The position numbers and the translations under genes were made by a program. From an uncultured bacterium (GTDB lineage Bacteria > Verrucomicrobiota > Kiritimatiellia > RFP12 > UBA1067), in assembly GCA_946401765.1 (NCBI GenBank), contig CAMIVJ010000131.1:1-7295 (forward strand): a stretch of DNA of 7,295 nt, given 5' to 3'. Each line of letters starts with the position of its first letter. Position 1 is the first letter of the stretch. The notes beneath the pieces were generated by a model. It was not told where the DNA came from. It saw only the letters and a list, made by a program, of their open reading frames with translations, and did no database searches. Shown one piece after another: positions 6,333 through 7,295 of this stretch.

Positions 6333-7295
6333 TCAGCCGAACATGTACTTCTTCCAGGGCTCGCGCATTCCCTGGTAGAGGAAGCGGTCTGCGGCCTGGT
6401 CGTTGACGGCGTGCAGCGTGTCGGGGTCGAACTTGAACCCGCGGCCGAGGCGTTCGGCTACGATGCCGAGGTTGAACATCGTGCAGGAGCGGAAGCCGTT
6501 CGACTCGTTCAGCGCGAACGTCTTGCGGTTCTTGCAGGAGTCGATGAAGTCGGTCTGCTGCGGCGCGGGCTTGGGCAGCTCGGCGAGCTTGGCGAGCACC
6601 TTCTCCTCGGGCCACCAGCCGCTGGCGTCCTTGAGGCGGAGCGTCTTGCCGCCCTTGGCCTTCGGGTACACGCAGAGCCCGTTGGCGCCGCGCAGCAGGG
6701 GTTCGCCCTTGAGCTTCTCGTCGCCGTCGAGGGCCACGGTGGTGCCGTCGGCGTAGGTGAGGGTGATGCGGTCGAAGCGGCCCACTGCCTCGGGATGGTG
6801 ACGGGGACCGAGGTACTCGATCTTGACGGGGCTCGTCTCGTCCTTGCAGAGCAGGTACTGGAGCGGATCGAGGTAGTGCTGCGCCATGTCGCCGAGCCCG
6901 CCGGAGTCGTAGTCCCAGTATCCGCGGAAGGACGAGCCGGCGCGGTGCGCGGTGTAGGGCTTCCACGGTGCCGGACCAAGCCACATGTCCCAGTCGAAGT
7001 CGGGCGGCAGCGGCTCGGGCTGCGCGTTGACGCGGCCGGACCAGCCGAACTTCCAGCTGAAGCCCTGGCCCGCGCCGAAGGTGCACTTGATCGGGCCCTT
7101 CCCGAGAAGGCCGTTCTCCACGATCTGGCGGATCGGCTCCACAGTGGTGCCGAAGCCGTAGAACGTGCTCTGGAAGCGGAACCACGTGTTGAGGCGGAAC
7201 ATGCGCTTCTTGGCCTTCACCACCTCCATCACGCGCTTGCCCTCGCCGACGGTGCGCGTCATGGGCTTCTCGCACCAGATGTCCTTGCCGGCGTT
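6333..7295 (-). CDS. Gfo/Idh/MocA-family oxidoreductase, partial (N-terminus outside window)
   Basis: The C-terminal 320 residues are visible; the N-terminal Rossmann NAD(P)-binding half continues past the right edge. Numbering in-window residues from 1, the sequence begins NAGKDIWCEKPMTRTVGEGK. This contains the EKP motif (9-11) whose Lys is catalytic in this family. The C-terminal half is the long type common in Planctomycetes and Verrucomicrobia, with WLGPAPWKPY (105-114), a YWDYDSGGLGDMAQHYLD segment (126-143) bearing the family's Asp and His near the substrate, and a GMREPWKKYMFG end. These proteins oxidise or reduce sugars, sugar acids or inositols with NAD(P). The substrate cannot be named. 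A uronate or derived keto-acid is plausible only because uxaC is in the same operon. The internal ATG at 7262 is not the start, since the frame is open with family-typical sequence across it to the edge. If a Tat or Sec signal exists, it is outside the window. Confidence 0.93.
   Translation of the reverse strand, partial: NAGKDIWCEKPMTRTVGEGKRVMEVVKAKKRMFRLNTWFRFQSTFYGFGTTVEPIRQIVENGLLGKGPIKCTFGAGQGFSWKFGWSGRVNAQPEPLPPDFDWDMWLGPAPWKPYTAHRAGSSFRGYWDYDSGGLGDMAQHYLDPLQYLLCKDETSPVKIEYLGPRHHPEAVGRFDRITLTYADGTTVALDGDEKLKGEPLLRGANGLCVYPKAKGGKTLRLKDASGWWPEEKVLAKLAELPKPAPQQTDFIDSCKNRKTFALNESNGFRSCTMFNLGIVAERLGRGFKFDPDTLHAVNDQAADRFLYQGMREPWKKYMFG

Noticed and set aside
6307..7275. 322-residue minus-strand frame overlapping the oxidoreductase
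   Set aside because: It is an Arg/Pro-rich shadow in another frame of the same strand; the oxidoreductase frame carries all family motifs.

Overview
The window is about 60% GC and carries eight protein-coding genes in three transcriptional blocks; the first and last genes are cut by the window edges. No RNA gene, insertion sequence or CRISPR array was seen. The most likely source is a gut or environmental bacterium of the Kiritimatiellota/Verrucomicrobiota (PVC) group. That is an inference from the style of the partial secreted protein at the left edge (signal peptide followed by a 'MWLDAA...' lectin-like start) and from a Gfo/Idh/MocA oxidoreductase next to a uronate isomerase. It is not proven by any marker gene.

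Left block (1-377, minus strand, then a divergent region at 378-554). The minus-strand gene starts at 377 and encodes an exported protein whose remainder lies left of the window. The divergent region holds a good candidate promoter for it and a cluster of short TGGC/GCCA inverted repeats.

Middle block (555-4298, plus strand). Two glycosyltransferases of different families lie 10 bp apart. They are followed, with no real gap, by an OmpR-type response regulator and its HAMP histidine kinase, which overlap by 14 bp. A promoter-like extended -10 element sits on the stop codon of the second glycosyltransferase. The two-component pair is therefore probably transcribed separately, from a message with almost no leader and no Shine-Dalgarno sequence.

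Right block (7295-4332, minus strand). A Gfo/Idh/MocA oxidoreductase (N-terminus outside the window), an unrecognised 180-residue cysteine-rich protein and uronate isomerase UxaC are spaced by exactly 27 bp each, so they look like one operon. UxaC opens uronate breakdown by making the keto acid, and the oxidoreductase could act on a related sugar or sugar acid. The small protein between them has no assigned function and is the most interesting unknown here. The middle and right blocks converge on a 33-bp gap that contains a hairpin.
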